The position numbers and the translations under genes were made by a program. Shown here in pieces: positions 45,163 to 53,204 of a stretch of 64,000 nucleotides of DNA. Below the pieces are notes generated by a model. It saw only the letters and a list, made by a program, of their open reading frames with translations, did no database searches and was not told the DNA's origin. Source of the DNA: an uncultured Clostridia bacterium. Lineage in GTDB: Bacteria; Bacillota; Clostridia; Saccharofermentanales; Saccharofermentanaceae. The stretch spans positions 1-64,000 of the forward strand of contig CAMVGO010000001.1 in NCBI GenBank assembly GCA_947167045.1, in the 5' to 3' direction. Position 1 is the first letter of the stretch, and each line of letters begins with the position of its first letter.

Positions 45163-46638
45163 ATGTTAAGAGCATTAAAGAAAGAAGCAAATAAGACATT
45201 AACAGAGAACGGTGCTTACACCTACATCAGCACCGAGTCTTTCTGCCTCGACCTCTTCGCAACTGCGGGCGCATTGAGAAATGCATCCGATGAAGAGATA
45301 GTCTCAAGATTCATAAAGGCATTTGCCGAGGACAGGGATCTTGCAATGAAGATGCTCTTCTTCGCAAGAGACATCAGAGGCGGTCTGGGTGAGAGACGTT
45401 TCTTCAAGGTCATATTGGCATACCTCGCTTCAGCTGAGCCTGAAACGGTCATAAAGAATATTGTGAACATCGCGGAGTACGGCAGATACGACGACATCCT
45501 CGTCCTCATCGGCACACCCTGTGAAAAGGCATGCATGGAGTACTTGAGCGGGCAGCTCTCTTCCGACGCAAAGGCACTTGCTGAAGGAAGAGAAGTATCC
45601 CTGCTCGCCAAGTGGCTCCCTTCCGTAAACACAAGCAATAAGAAGGCCGTAAGAACGGCAAGAAAGATTGCCAGAGCATGCGGCATGACAGAAGCCCAAT
45701 ACAGAAAGACCCTGTCAGCCTTAAGGGCACAGATCAGGATCCTGGAGAATAACCTGAGGGAGAAAGACTACTCTTTCAACTATGAAAAGCAGCCTTCAAA
45801 GGCACTTTTCAAGTACAGGAAAGCTTTCATCAGAAATGACGGAGAAAGATACGGAGCATTCATACAGAAGGCCGCATCAGATCCTTCCGTGATGCACACG
45901 GGCACCCTTACTCCTTATGACATCATCGCACCTGTCACAAAGAGACAGTACATATGTGATAAAGCCATCAGCACTGAGGAAAGGGCCGCCATGGACGCAA
46001 CATGGAATGCCCAGGAAGACTTCACAGGCTCTGAGAATGCGCTTGTTGTCGTAGACGGCTCAGGCTCCATGTACTGCTGTGCAGACGGACGTCCTGCCGC
46101 TGTCGCGCAGTCGCTCGGCATATATTTCGCAGAGCGCAACACAGGCGCATTTAAGAACCACTTCATCACGTTCTCGACAAACCCTCAGCTGGTCGAGATC
46201 AAGGGTAAGGACATCGTTGAGAAGGTCCGTTACTGCATGAGCTTCAACGAGTGCAGCAACACCAACATCGAGAAGGTCTTCCAACTGATCCTGAACACTG
46301 CATTAGCGCACAGGATAAAGCAGAAGGACATGCCTTCAAGGATCTACATCATCTCAGACATGGAGTTCGACTGGTGCGCGAGAGGCGCCGACGTCACAAA
46401 TTTCGAGAACGCAAAGATGATGTTTGCGGCACACGGCTACAGGCTGCCGCAGATAGTCTTCTGGAACGTTGCGAGCAGGAACCGCCAGCAGCCTGTCACA
46501 AAGAATGAACAGGGCGTCGCGCTCGTATCGGGCTCTTCGCCTCAGATATTCAGGATGCTCAAGGAAGGCACACTTGAGCCCTACAGATTCATGCTGGACG
46601 TCCTCATGTCCGAAAGATATGAGAAGATAGCAGCCTAA
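45163..46638 (+). CDS. TROVE/Ro60-like RNA-binding protein (Rsr)
   Basis: A 491-aa protein with an N-terminal helical-repeat TROVE-like region (about 5-280; ARDIRGGLGERRFFKVIL and NIAEYGRYDDIL are typical) and a C-terminal von Willebrand A domain with the MIDAS motif DGSGSMY (about 298-304). Ro60 proteins form a ring that binds misfolded RNA ends and Y RNAs, and in bacteria act with nucleases in RNA turnover. DUF2828-type relatives share this layout and are the main alternative. AAGGAG precedes the ATG. The gene lies between a structured RNA and rtcB, an arrangement seen in other bacteria. Confidence 0.88.
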   Translation: MLRALKKEANKTLTENGAYTYISTESFCLDLFATAGALRNASDEEIVSRFIKAFAEDRDLAMKMLFFARDIRGGLGERRFFKVILAYLASAEPETVIKNIVNIAEYGRYDDILVLIGTPCEKACMEYLSGQLSSDAKALAEGREVSLLAKWLPSVNTSNKKAVRTARKIARACGMTEAQYRKTLSALRAQIRILENNLREKDYSFNYEKQPSKALFKYRKAFIRNDGERYGAFIQKAASDPSVMHTGTLTPYDIIAPVTKRQYICDKAISTEERAAMDATWNAQEDFTGSENALVVVDGSGSMYCCADGRPAAVAQSLGIYFAERNTGAFKNHFITFSTNPQLVEIKGKDIVEKVRYCMSFNECSNTNIEKVFQLILNTALAHRIKQKDMPSRIYIISDMEFDWCARGADVTNFENAKMMFAAHGYRLPQIVFWNVASRNRQQPVTKNEQGVALVSGSSPQIFRMLKEGTLEPYRFMLDVLMSERYEKIAA

Positions 46639-46649
46639 AACTTCAGAAG

Positions 46650-46684
46650 TCCCCGGTGCCTTAACAGGATGCCGGGGATTTTAT
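46650..46684 (+). terminator. Terminator or attenuator between Ro60 and rtcB
   Basis: TCCCCGG...CCGGGGA stem followed by TTTTATTT lies in the 64-bp gap. It may lower read-through to rtcB, or the rtcB gene may rely on partial termination. Confidence 0.7.
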
Positions 46685-46702
46685 TTCGAAAGGAAAAAGA
46701 AC

Positions 46703-47917
46703 ATGGAATACATAGAGATAAAAGGAAAGGTAAACACGGCCGTATGCTACGCGAAGGTCGTGGAAGACGAAGCGATAGAACAGATCAGAAGAATGTGCGA
46801 CTACCCCATGACCGAGGGTTCCAGGATAAGGATAATGCCCGACGTCCACTCCGGTAAGGGATGCACGATCGGAACGACCATGACAATCACTGACAAGGCC
46901 GTTCCCAACGTCGTAGGTGTCGACATCGGATGCGGGATGTATACGGTATGCCTCGGCAAAGGCGACATCGACCTGATGCTCCTTGACGCGGCTGCGCACT
47001 TCATCCCTTCTGGCAGAAACGTCTGGCCCGGAAGACAGGAGAAGTTCGACTTAACGGAACTCAGATGCTACAGGGAGCTCAAGGACACGAAAAGGCTCGT
47101 AAGGTCTTTGGGAACGCTTGGCGGAGGAAACCACTTCATCGAAGTCGACGTATCTGAGGACGGCACGAAATATCTCGTAATACACTCCGGTTCCAGAAAC
47201 CTCGGGAAGCAGGTCGCAGAGCTCTACCAGAAGCTCGCCATAAACCTGAGCAGAGGCTACGGCGATTATCTCGAGAAGAAGGAAGAGATAATAAGGACCT
47301 ACAAGGAGGAAGGCAGAAAGAGCGAAATACAGGCAGCGATAAAGGCTCTCCACAAGAACGTTTTCTGCGGAGAGACGCCCATGCCCGAAGACCTGTGCTA
47401 CCTCTCCGGGAAGTATCTTGAGGACTACCTCCACGACGTCGAGATCTGCCAGGCGTTCGCAAGAAGGAGCAGAGAGAAAATGGCTGAGATCCTGATCGAG
47501 AAGACGGGACTTGCCGCAGGCGAAGCATTCCACACGATCCACAACTACATCGACACAGATGAGATGATCTTAAGGAAGGGTTCCATCGCGGCGCACAAGG
47601 GCGAGAAGGTCCTCATCCCCATCAACATGAGAGACGGTTCCGTCCTGGCAGTCGGAAAGGGCAACCCCGAGTGGAACTTCTCCGCGCCCCACGGCGCCGG
47701 AAGGATAATGTCCAGAACAAAGGCGAAGTCCACCCTCTCCATGGACGAATACAAGGAAGCAATGAAGGACGTCTTCACCACTTCCGTTAACGAATCCACG
47801 CTCGACGAGGCACCCATGGCGTACAAGTCTTTAGAGGACATAATAGATGTCATCGCGGAATCCGTTGACGTCATAGAAGTATTAAAGCCCATATACAACT
47901 TCAAGGCGGCCGAGTAA
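46703..47917 (+). CDS. rtcB: RNA-splicing ligase RtcB
   Basis: A 404-aa RtcB. Metal and GMP-binding motifs are visible: VGVDIGCGM (Cys about 77), GGGNHFIE (His about 144), HSGSRNLG (His about 161), and APHGAGR (guanylated His about 329). RtcB joins 2',3'-cyclic phosphate or 3'-phosphate ends to 5'-OH RNA using GTP and manganese. It is of the shorter class found without archease. Placement after Ro60 suggests an RNA-repair module. AAAGGAAAAAG precedes the ATG. Codon use is like its neighbours. Confidence 0.95.
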   Translation: MEYIEIKGKVNTAVCYAKVVEDEAIEQIRRMCDYPMTEGSRIRIMPDVHSGKGCTIGTTMTITDKAVPNVVGVDIGCGMYTVCLGKGDIDLMLLDAAAHFIPSGRNVWPGRQEKFDLTELRCYRELKDTKRLVRSLGTLGGGNHFIEVDVSEDGTKYLVIHSGSRNLGKQVAELYQKLAINLSRGYGDYLEKKEEIIRTYKEEGRKSEIQAAIKALHKNVFCGETPMPEDLCYLSGKYLEDYLHDVEICQAFARRSREKMAEILIEKTGLAAGEAFHTIHNYIDTDEMILRKGSIAAHKGEKVLIPINMRDGSVLAVGKGNPEWNFSAPHGAGRIMSRTKAKSTLSMDEYKEAMKDVFTTSVNESTLDEAPMAYKSLEDIIDVIAESVDVIEVLKPIYNFKAAE

Positions 47918-48037
47918 TAATGCGTGTACCGGCGCGTTCTGCGCTTTTGTTAAGGCTACATTAAGATAAACCGAGTCTCCCCTTAAGGTTCGCGAAGTAT
48001 CGTATAGGTATTCACGGACCAAAGGGGAGATTTTTAT

Positions 48038-48264
48038 ATGAGTGAGACCATACTGAAGATAAACGGACTCAGTAAGTTCTACGGGACTTACGGCTGTCGA
48101 AGACGGACAGGTCGATGCGTCCAGGATCGACAGACTGCTCGAAAGAGTCGGCCTTCTCCAACATCTGCGTGATCATCTCACTCCCGGTAAAGAATCTCGA
48201 TGCGGCGATCGAACTGACTCTCGGTCTGTGCTACCTGAAGTTCATAAAAGAGGAACTTAAATAA
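48038..48264 (+). pseudogene. Decayed ABC transporter genes (ATPase/permease remnants)
   Basis: The ATG at 48038 starts MSETILKINGLSKFYG, a clear ABC-ATPase N-terminus, then jumps within a few codons, in another frame, to VEDGQVDASRIDRLLERVGL, typical of the region after the Walker A site, and in a third frame to a hydrophobic permease-like tail ending LGLCYLKFIKEELK. Walker A, signature and Walker B are missing. Several deletions have thus fused pieces of an ATPase and a permease. A strong hairpin with poor T tract follows. The surrounding gap (47918-48448) has no intact gene. Confidence 0.8.
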
Positions 48265-48297
48265 GAATATTCCGTTTGGGTTTTATCCCTTTTTCGC

Positions 48298-48330
48298 AGC
48301 CGGTCAGCGCCTCCCCTCTGCTGACCGGCT
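48298..48330 (+). terminator. Hairpin terminator of the decayed operon
   Basis: Perfect stem AGCCGGTCAGC / GCTGACCGGCT with a 10-nt loop; the following T tract is interrupted (TATATTT). Confidence 0.65.
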
Positions 48331-48448
48331 TATATTTCGGCAGTTCGCGGGATGCCGGCTGAAGACCGGGATAAAGAAGTTGTTTTTTGGACTGATGTGG
48401 GTTATCGTCAGACTTGAAAACACGATATAGATCAAAAGGAACGGAATC

Positions 48449-48862
48449 ATGATAATAAAGAGAATGGACGAAACTGACAGCAGGACCGGTGATTTCATCG
48501 GCGAAGAATTCGCATTGTACGGCGAGCAGAGCGGAGTGGAACTAAACTACGAGGAGTTCTGCTTCACGGCCGAGGAGGACGGCGAGCTCATGGGCGCCAT
48601 CACGGGCCGCGCTTACTATAACGAAGTGCACATAGGCGATCTCATTGTCGGAAGAAACTGCAGAAGAGGCGGCATCGGCAGCATGCTCGTAAAAGCCGTC
48701 GAAGACGCCTACAGGGGCAAAGGCTACGAGAAGATCGCGCTCACCACGTTCGGGTTCCAGGCACCCGAGTTCTACAAGAAGCTCGGCTATGAGATCGAGT
48801 TCGTCAGAGAAGACAAGAACCCGAAGCTGAGCAAATATTTCCTGATAAAGAAGATTACGTAA
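48449..48862 (+). CDS. GNAT-family N-acetyltransferase
   Basis: A 137-aa GNAT protein: loop RNCRRGGIGSML (about 70-81), FYKKLGYEIEF near the C-terminus. AAAGGAACGG lies upstream. Acceptor unknown. A palindrome pair follows. Confidence 0.88.
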   Translation: MIIKRMDETDSRTGDFIGEEFALYGEQSGVELNYEEFCFTAEEDGELMGAITGRAYYNEVHIGDLIVGRNCRRGGIGSMLVKAVEDAYRGKGYEKIALTTFGFQAPEFYKKLGYEIEFVREDKNPKLSKYFLIKKIT

Positions 48863-48879
48863 GTAACCGGGCGAACTGG

Positions 48880-48960
48880 TTTTGCTTTTTTCTTTGAAAA
48901 AATATAGAAAAAAAGCAAAAAACAGATAATTTTTGCTTTTTCGCCCCTCAGAAAAGGCAA
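48880..48960. repeat. Two T/A-rich palindromes, about 51-bp period
   Basis: Arms TTTTGCTTTTT and AAAAAGCAAAA pair at 48880-48920; a second, weaker unit spans 48931-48960 (TTTTGCTTTTT / AAAAGGCAAAAA). TTTTGC repeats at 51 bp distance. They may also act as a terminator for the GNAT gene. Confidence 0.6.
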
Positions 48961-49023
48961 AAAAATCAAAAGCCCGAATGATGCATACTAAGGCCTCACG
49001 TCTGAATGACGCGTCCTACAGCC

Positions 49024-49920
49024 TTATGTCTTAACGATGCACCTGTCATCGATGTCCTCAACGTGCGCAAATCCCGTGCAGCTCATGATGTACCTGAGCT
49101 CGGCATTAACGTCCGACAGGAACTTCTCCATGCCTTCAGTTCCTCCCTCTTCCAGAGAAGGCAGCATGGATCTTCCGACGGCGGCGGCATCTGCGCCAAG
49201 CGCGAGACACTTATAGACGTCAGCGCCCGAAGAGATACTGCAGTCGACGATTATCTTCACGTCCCTGCCCCCGAGCGCTTTCTTTATCGAAGGAAGCACC
49301 ATGAGCGGCGGAACTGCGTAAGGGAGCCTGCCGTGATGGTGGCTTACTATTATCGCCTTCGCGCCCAGGTCGGCGCATTTGACCGCTTCCTCCTCGCTCA
49401 GCACGCCCTTGATAAAGAACGGCAGTTTTGTCGATGCGATGTAGGAGCCTATCATGTCCGAAGTCTGGACGGCCATCTGCTCGCCTATTACGACGTCGAG
49501 TCCGTCATTGCCGAAGATATGGTCTATGTCCATTCCGATGCCGAATGCGCCGTTATCTTCGGCGAACCTCATCTGGTCTCTCACCTTTTCGTTGTCGGCA
49601 TAGGGCTTAACGATGCGTACCGTTTTCGCGCCCGTGTCAGCGATGCGCTTATACATGTCGTTTTCCATCATGCCGACGAAGTTCAGGATGTTCATGTTTT
49701 TCGCGGCGATCGAATACTCCTCAAGGCCTGTAAGTTCTCTTCCGTTAAACTGCTTCAGATGCGAAAAAGCAGGCGTCATCACCGGGCTCGAAAATGTGGT
49801 GCCGAAAAGTTCCGTGGAAGTATCCGCCACCACGGAATCAATGAGGCACTCCTTTATGAGGATGCTGTCCATGTAGCGCGCGGTGATCTCGTTTGCGTCT
49901 GATATCCTACTGTATGCCAT
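49024..49920 (-). CDS. FMN-dependent alpha-hydroxy-acid dehydrogenase
   Basis: A 298-aa TIM-barrel flavoenzyme of the lactate/glycolate oxidase family. The catalytic motif SHHHGR (about 192-197) replaces the usual SNHGGR; KGVLS (about 170) holds the FMN-binding Lys, and the barrel ends with GADAAAVGRSMLPSLE. It is shorter than most members (about 350-380 aa), lacking part of the N-terminus. Its start overlaps the upstream isomerase-like gene by 14 bp, so both work together, perhaps in sugar-acid use. The altered active site makes the substrate uncertain. Confidence 0.85.
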   Translation of the reverse strand: MAYSRISDANEITARYMDSILIKECLIDSVVADTSTELFGTTFSSPVMTPAFSHLKQFNGRELTGLEEYSIAAKNMNILNFVGMMENDMYKRIADTGAKTVRIVKPYADNEKVRDQMRFAEDNGAFGIGMDIDHIFGNDGLDVVIGEQMAVQTSDMIGSYIASTKLPFFIKGVLSEEEAVKCADLGAKAIIVSHHHGRLPYAVPPLMVLPSIKKALGGRDVKIIVDCSISSGADVYKCLALGADAAAVGRSMLPSLEEGGTEGMEKFLSDVNAELRYIMSCTGFAHVEDIDDRCIVKT

Positions 49921-50731
49921 AGAGCACCTCCTTGAGGTAATTCATGTACTGAATGTATTCTTCGTCGGTATTTAAGTGTTCGAGTATGACGGGCATGTCC
50001 GGATCGATCGAGTTCATCTTCTCAACGTAATAACGCAGCGGATATTCACCCTTTCCCGGAGCGCACTCCTCCAGCTGGAAAGTGTATTCCTCCTTAAGGT
50101 GGATGTCCTTGATGTGGCAGCTCCTTATCCTGTTGCCGAGGATCTCCGCGCACCTGTCTATGAAGGCTTCAGCCTCATAGTATCTTTCGAGAGAATTGGT
50201 CATGTTTATTATGTCCATGTGGACTGCGAATCTGTCGCGGCCGACTTCCTCTATCAGCCTTGCGTAATCTTCAGGACCCGTCGGCACCATCCAAGGCATC
50301 GGCTCCAACGTGAAGTAAGTGTTCTTTACTTCCGCCCTGTCTATTATCTCCTGAACCATCTTCACGATCTCAGCCCTGGTCTCTTTTGAGAAGTTCTCTT
50401 TATAGTGACCGTCCCACCTTGGACCCATCGCACCCGCGACGTTCACGGCGCATCTCGCGCCTAACCTGTCAGCCAGCTGCAGCTGTCTTACACAGTAATC
50501 TCTCTGCGCTTTTCTGTCATTGGGATCTGTTGACATCGCGTTTCTCCAGATGCCGACTTCGGCTATCAGGAGACCGCTTGCTTTAGCGGCACCGGCGTAG
50601 GCTTCTATCTCTTCTTCAGAACTGTCGGCCGACAGCGGAAATACCACCGCGCCGCATCCCAGTTCGGTCTGGTTTTTCGTCCATTCCTCAGGTGAATCAT
50701 GTCTTAAGGGGCTAGATGTTCCTAAACGCAT
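49907..50731 (-). CDS. Xylose-isomerase-like TIM-barrel protein
   Basis: A 274-aa protein of the sugar phosphate isomerase/epimerase superfamily (AP_endonuc_2 fold). Metal-site residues are suggested by FTLEPMPWM (Glu about 139), HMDIINM (His about 172, Asp), SCHIKDIH (about 206-213) and VILEHL (Glu about 256). Members act as ketose epimerases or isomerases. It overlaps the FMN dehydrogenase gene. The start has a moderate ribosome site. Confidence 0.88.
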   Translation of the reverse strand: MRLGTSSPLRHDSPEEWTKNQTELGCGAVVFPLSADSSEEEIEAYAGAAKASGLLIAEVGIWRNAMSTDPNDRKAQRDYCVRQLQLADRLGARCAVNVAGAMGPRWDGHYKENFSKETRAEIVKMVQEIIDRAEVKNTYFTLEPMPWMVPTGPEDYARLIEEVGRDRFAVHMDIINMTNSLERYYEAEAFIDRCAEILGNRIRSCHIKDIHLKEEYTFQLEECAPGKGEYPLRYYVEKMNSIDPDMPVILEHLNTDEEYIQYMNYLKEVLYGIQ

Positions 50732-50959
50732 ATCCTGTCCTCCGGCATGTGATGTAAAGTCTGATTCCTATTGTGTCCGTATGATTCGGATTATAGCAAA
50801 TGCGGAAGACGCAGGATGTGAGATAGCGTGACTATATTGCAGATATAAGGAGAATGTGCAGATGTTGTTTTCGGGATGCGATGAGATCTTGGAAGGCGAC
50901 ATGTTTTCGGGCGGGAAATATTTCGGGCAAGGCGGGGCAGACTAAGCGGTCGGTGACTC

Positions 50960-51052
50960 ACTATTAAAAAACAAGCCATTTCAAGGGTATTTTTAATAGT
51001 TGACGATGAATAATATTAAAAAACAGCAGATATCGCGGACATTTTTAATAGT
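50960..51052. repeat. Two palindromes, 52-bp period (CTATTAAAAA arms)
   Basis: Units CTATTAAAAAACA...TTTTTAATAG at 50960-51000 and 51013-51052; TATTAAAAAACA is offset exactly 52 bp. The 593-bp gap (50732-51324) holds no gene. Confidence 0.8.
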
Positions 51053-51122
51053 GACGGAAGAGCTGATCCCCAGCACAAGAAAAGATATATTGATAAAAGC
51101 CCCGTTTTTCAGATTTATCCAG

Positions 51123-51179
51123 CATTAGCTTGGAAAAATCTTGCAAAAATACGGCATAGCCGAATCTTTGCCGAATTTT
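51123..51179 (+). repeat. Dispersed repeat with GGCATAGCCG core, second copy
   Basis: Matches 31523-31579 in the same orientation; the best block is CTTGGAAAAATC...GGCATAGCCG. It can form a GGCATAGCC-type hairpin with the following TTGCCG. Confidence 0.7.
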
Positions 51180-51258
51180 TATATACCGGATTGTTCCTGC
51201 AAAAACAAAGCTCGTGCCGGAACCTTACCGAATCGGAAAACCGAATGCTGACAAAACA

Positions 51259-51293
51259 GAGGGCCGCCTCACATTTTCAGTGAGACAGCCCCC
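51259..51293 (-). terminator. Terminator of wall-binding repeat gene
   Basis: Minus strand: GGGGGCTGTCTCAC...GTGAGGCGGCCCTC hairpin, of the same type as at 11691 and 59133. Confidence 0.75.
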
Positions 51294-51324
51294 TATGCAT
51301 TTCAGTTGTGATCAGCGAAATGTA

Positions 51325-52920
51325 TCAGTCCCAGACTTTTGCTGCCACGGGCTTATCAGGATTAAGACACTTGCCGTCAGAGGAGAATTTATATCCGCGG
51401 CCCTTGATGATGAATGGTTCCCAATCATAATGCACCATGATACCTCCATTATCGAAGTAATACCAGGAACCCCTGTAGTTGAGCCATCTGTTTTGATAGA
51501 GGTTTCCGCTGGAATCGGCATAATACCAGGTGTCGCCATCGTCGTACCAGCCGGTGACCATCTCGCCGTTATCCTTAAAAATGTATTGGGTTCCGTCCAA
51601 GATCCAACGACCGGTTGCTGCCAGACCATCCCAACCGAAGTAATACCACTTGCCGTCGATCTTCTGCCAATCCGTATATGCCTTGCCGTCAGAACCTATA
51701 TAAGCTCTGCCTTCATCGAGTTCCAGCCATCCCTTTGTGTTTCCGGCAACATCCTTTGCCTTGCCGTCCTTGTCAAAAGAATAGAGCTTTCCGTCGATAA
51801 CAGAAACTACACTGCATTTCATGCACGCGTCATAATCGAAATAGTATTTCGAGCCGCCATAATTGAGCCACTGACCTTTGTAGAGATTTCCGTTCTTGTC
51901 TCCGTATATCCAGACCTTATAGCCGTACCACTGGATCCAGACTTCCTGCCAGCCCGTTGCTTTCCTGCCGGAATCCGGATTCTTACAGACGCCGCTCGAA
52001 GCAAAATCGTAGAGTTTGTCTTTGATCAGATAATTGGACTTATCCGCTACCATTCTTCCTCTATAGTCAAAATAGTACCATTTGCCGTTGATCTTGTACC
52101 ATTCATCGCAACAGCACTGACCGCCGGACTTGATGTAATACCAGTATTCGTCATCCTCATACTCGAACTTGTACTTATACCATCCCGTCTTCGAAGTCAG
52201 AACGCCGTTTCTTTCGAGCATCCAGAAGCCTGTATCTTTTTCATCCCAGGAATACGCAGGACCGGTGCTCATTTCGCAGTTATAATCCTGGAACAGATAC
52301 CAATTTCCGTTTATCTGCTTCCAGCCTGAGACCGCTTTGCCGTCAGAACCAAAGTAAAACCATCTGTTTTCAGAATCCTGACCCCAGCAGTTGTATCTCA
52401 TCTTCCCGTTGTCGCCGAAATAATACCTTGCCCCGCCTATATAACGTACGCCATAAGCCATGACTCCGTAATCTTTCACGTAGTCGGTATCCGTTTCATC
52501 AAAGTAGTACCAGCTGCCGCTCATCTTTTTCCAGCCGGAATATGCCGCACCGTCGGAACCTACAAAACGCCATCTCGGTTCGGAGTAGACCGGATTTCCG
52601 TTGTCATCGTAATGGTCGACCCACTTCCTGCCTTCGATCCACTTGTTCTTTTCCATGTGTCCGCGCTTGTCGAAGTGATACATCTTGCCATCGATGAAAT
52701 ACCACCCGTCTTTGGTCATGACGCCGTCATCAAGGAAATAGTACCAGCTGCCGTCTATTTCCTTCCACGTGTCCTTCAGATACTCGGTATCCGAAACGTA
52801 ATAATACCAACGCTCATCGTCTTCGACCCAGCCTTTGTTCGCAGCCATCGCCGTTGCAGGGATGAACGACAGCATCATGCCCGCAGTTAAAGCTCCGGCC
52901 AATATCTTCTTTAAACTCAT
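51325..52920 (-). CDS. Secreted wall-binding repeat protein (cluster member 4)
   Basis: A 531-aa exported protein: signal peptide ending ATAMA (about 1-26) and about twenty aromatic repeats of the WYYF/W-Y-F type without another domain. It shares with its neighbours the block YHFDKRGHMEKNKWIEG (about 82-98), a VGSDGAAYSGWKKMSGSWYYF unit, a CxNPDSGRK unit (about 300) and the end KCLNPDKP. The order of units is alike in all four, so they arose by tandem duplication of whole genes. Probable role: non-covalent attachment to wall glycan or surface matrix. AGGAGGT precedes the ATG. It has a divergent copy of the cluster promoter. Confidence 0.93.
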   Translation of the reverse strand: MSLKKILAGALTAGMMLSFIPATAMAANKGWVEDDERWYYYVSDTEYLKDTWKEIDGSWYYFLDDGVMTKDGWYFIDGKMYHFDKRGHMEKNKWIEGRKWVDHYDDNGNPVYSEPRWRFVGSDGAAYSGWKKMSGSWYYFDETDTDYVKDYGVMAYGVRYIGGARYYFGDNGKMRYNCWGQDSENRWFYFGSDGKAVSGWKQINGNWYLFQDYNCEMSTGPAYSWDEKDTGFWMLERNGVLTSKTGWYKYKFEYEDDEYWYYIKSGGQCCCDEWYKINGKWYYFDYRGRMVADKSNYLIKDKLYDFASSGVCKNPDSGRKATGWQEVWIQWYGYKVWIYGDKNGNLYKGQWLNYGGSKYYFDYDACMKCSVVSVIDGKLYSFDKDGKAKDVAGNTKGWLELDEGRAYIGSDGKAYTDWQKIDGKWYYFGWDGLAATGRWILDGTQYIFKDNGEMVTGWYDDGDTWYYADSSGNLYQNRWLNYRGSWYYFDNGGIMVHYDWEPFIIKGRGYKFSSDGKCLNPDKPVAAKVWD

Positions 52921-52954
52921 TTGCCCGACCTCCTGAATAAAGTAAAGATAGTCT

Positions 52955-53012
52955 AATCTTAACAGGAAACCGGAGAGCAGTTTTTACAATAAATGCGCGC
53001 AAATATATGCAA
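52955..53012 (-). promoter_or_regulatory. Conserved promoter block of wall-protein genes (copy 1)
   Basis: The minus strand reads TTGCATAT, about 15 bp, TTGTAAAAA, then after 22 nt TAAGAT. The same elements with nearly identical spacing lie before the genes starting at 54794 and 58223. Confidence 0.5.
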
Positions 53013-53065
53013 TTTTCAATATTGCGTACGGCAAAAGTCCGTAAACTCAACGGTTCCGCGCCGCA

Positions 53066-53107
53066 TAAGAAAAGGAGGCTGCTCCCGTTTTTGAGCACAG
53101 CCTCCTT
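53066..53107 (-). terminator. Terminator of wall-binding repeat gene
   Basis: Minus strand stem AGGAGGCTG-GCTC / GAGC-CAGCCTCC followed by TTTTCTT, about 35 bp after the duplicated tail. Confidence 0.8.
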
Positions 53108-53141
53108 CGATTGTTCAAATATTAGCCGATCAGTTCAGTTA

Positions 53142-53204
53142 TCAGATGACCACAGCATACAGTTTGCTCTGATCAACGCTCTTTCCGTCGGCATCGAGAT
53201 CATA
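53142..53204 (-). pseudogene. In-frame 63-bp duplication of the gene's 3' end
   Basis: Directly after the TGA of the following gene, 21 codons in the same frame repeat its end: YDLDADGKSVDQSKLYAVVI with a new TGA, against YDFDADGKCLNPNKPHVVVI. It is a decayed tandem copy of the last coding unit, cut off by the stop. Confidence 0.8.

Noticed and set aside
51214..52329. Plus-strand frames of about 370 codons opposite the wall-protein cluster (also 53007-54122)
   Set aside because: Regular complement of repeat codons gives long antisense frames in each paralogue; no ribosome site.
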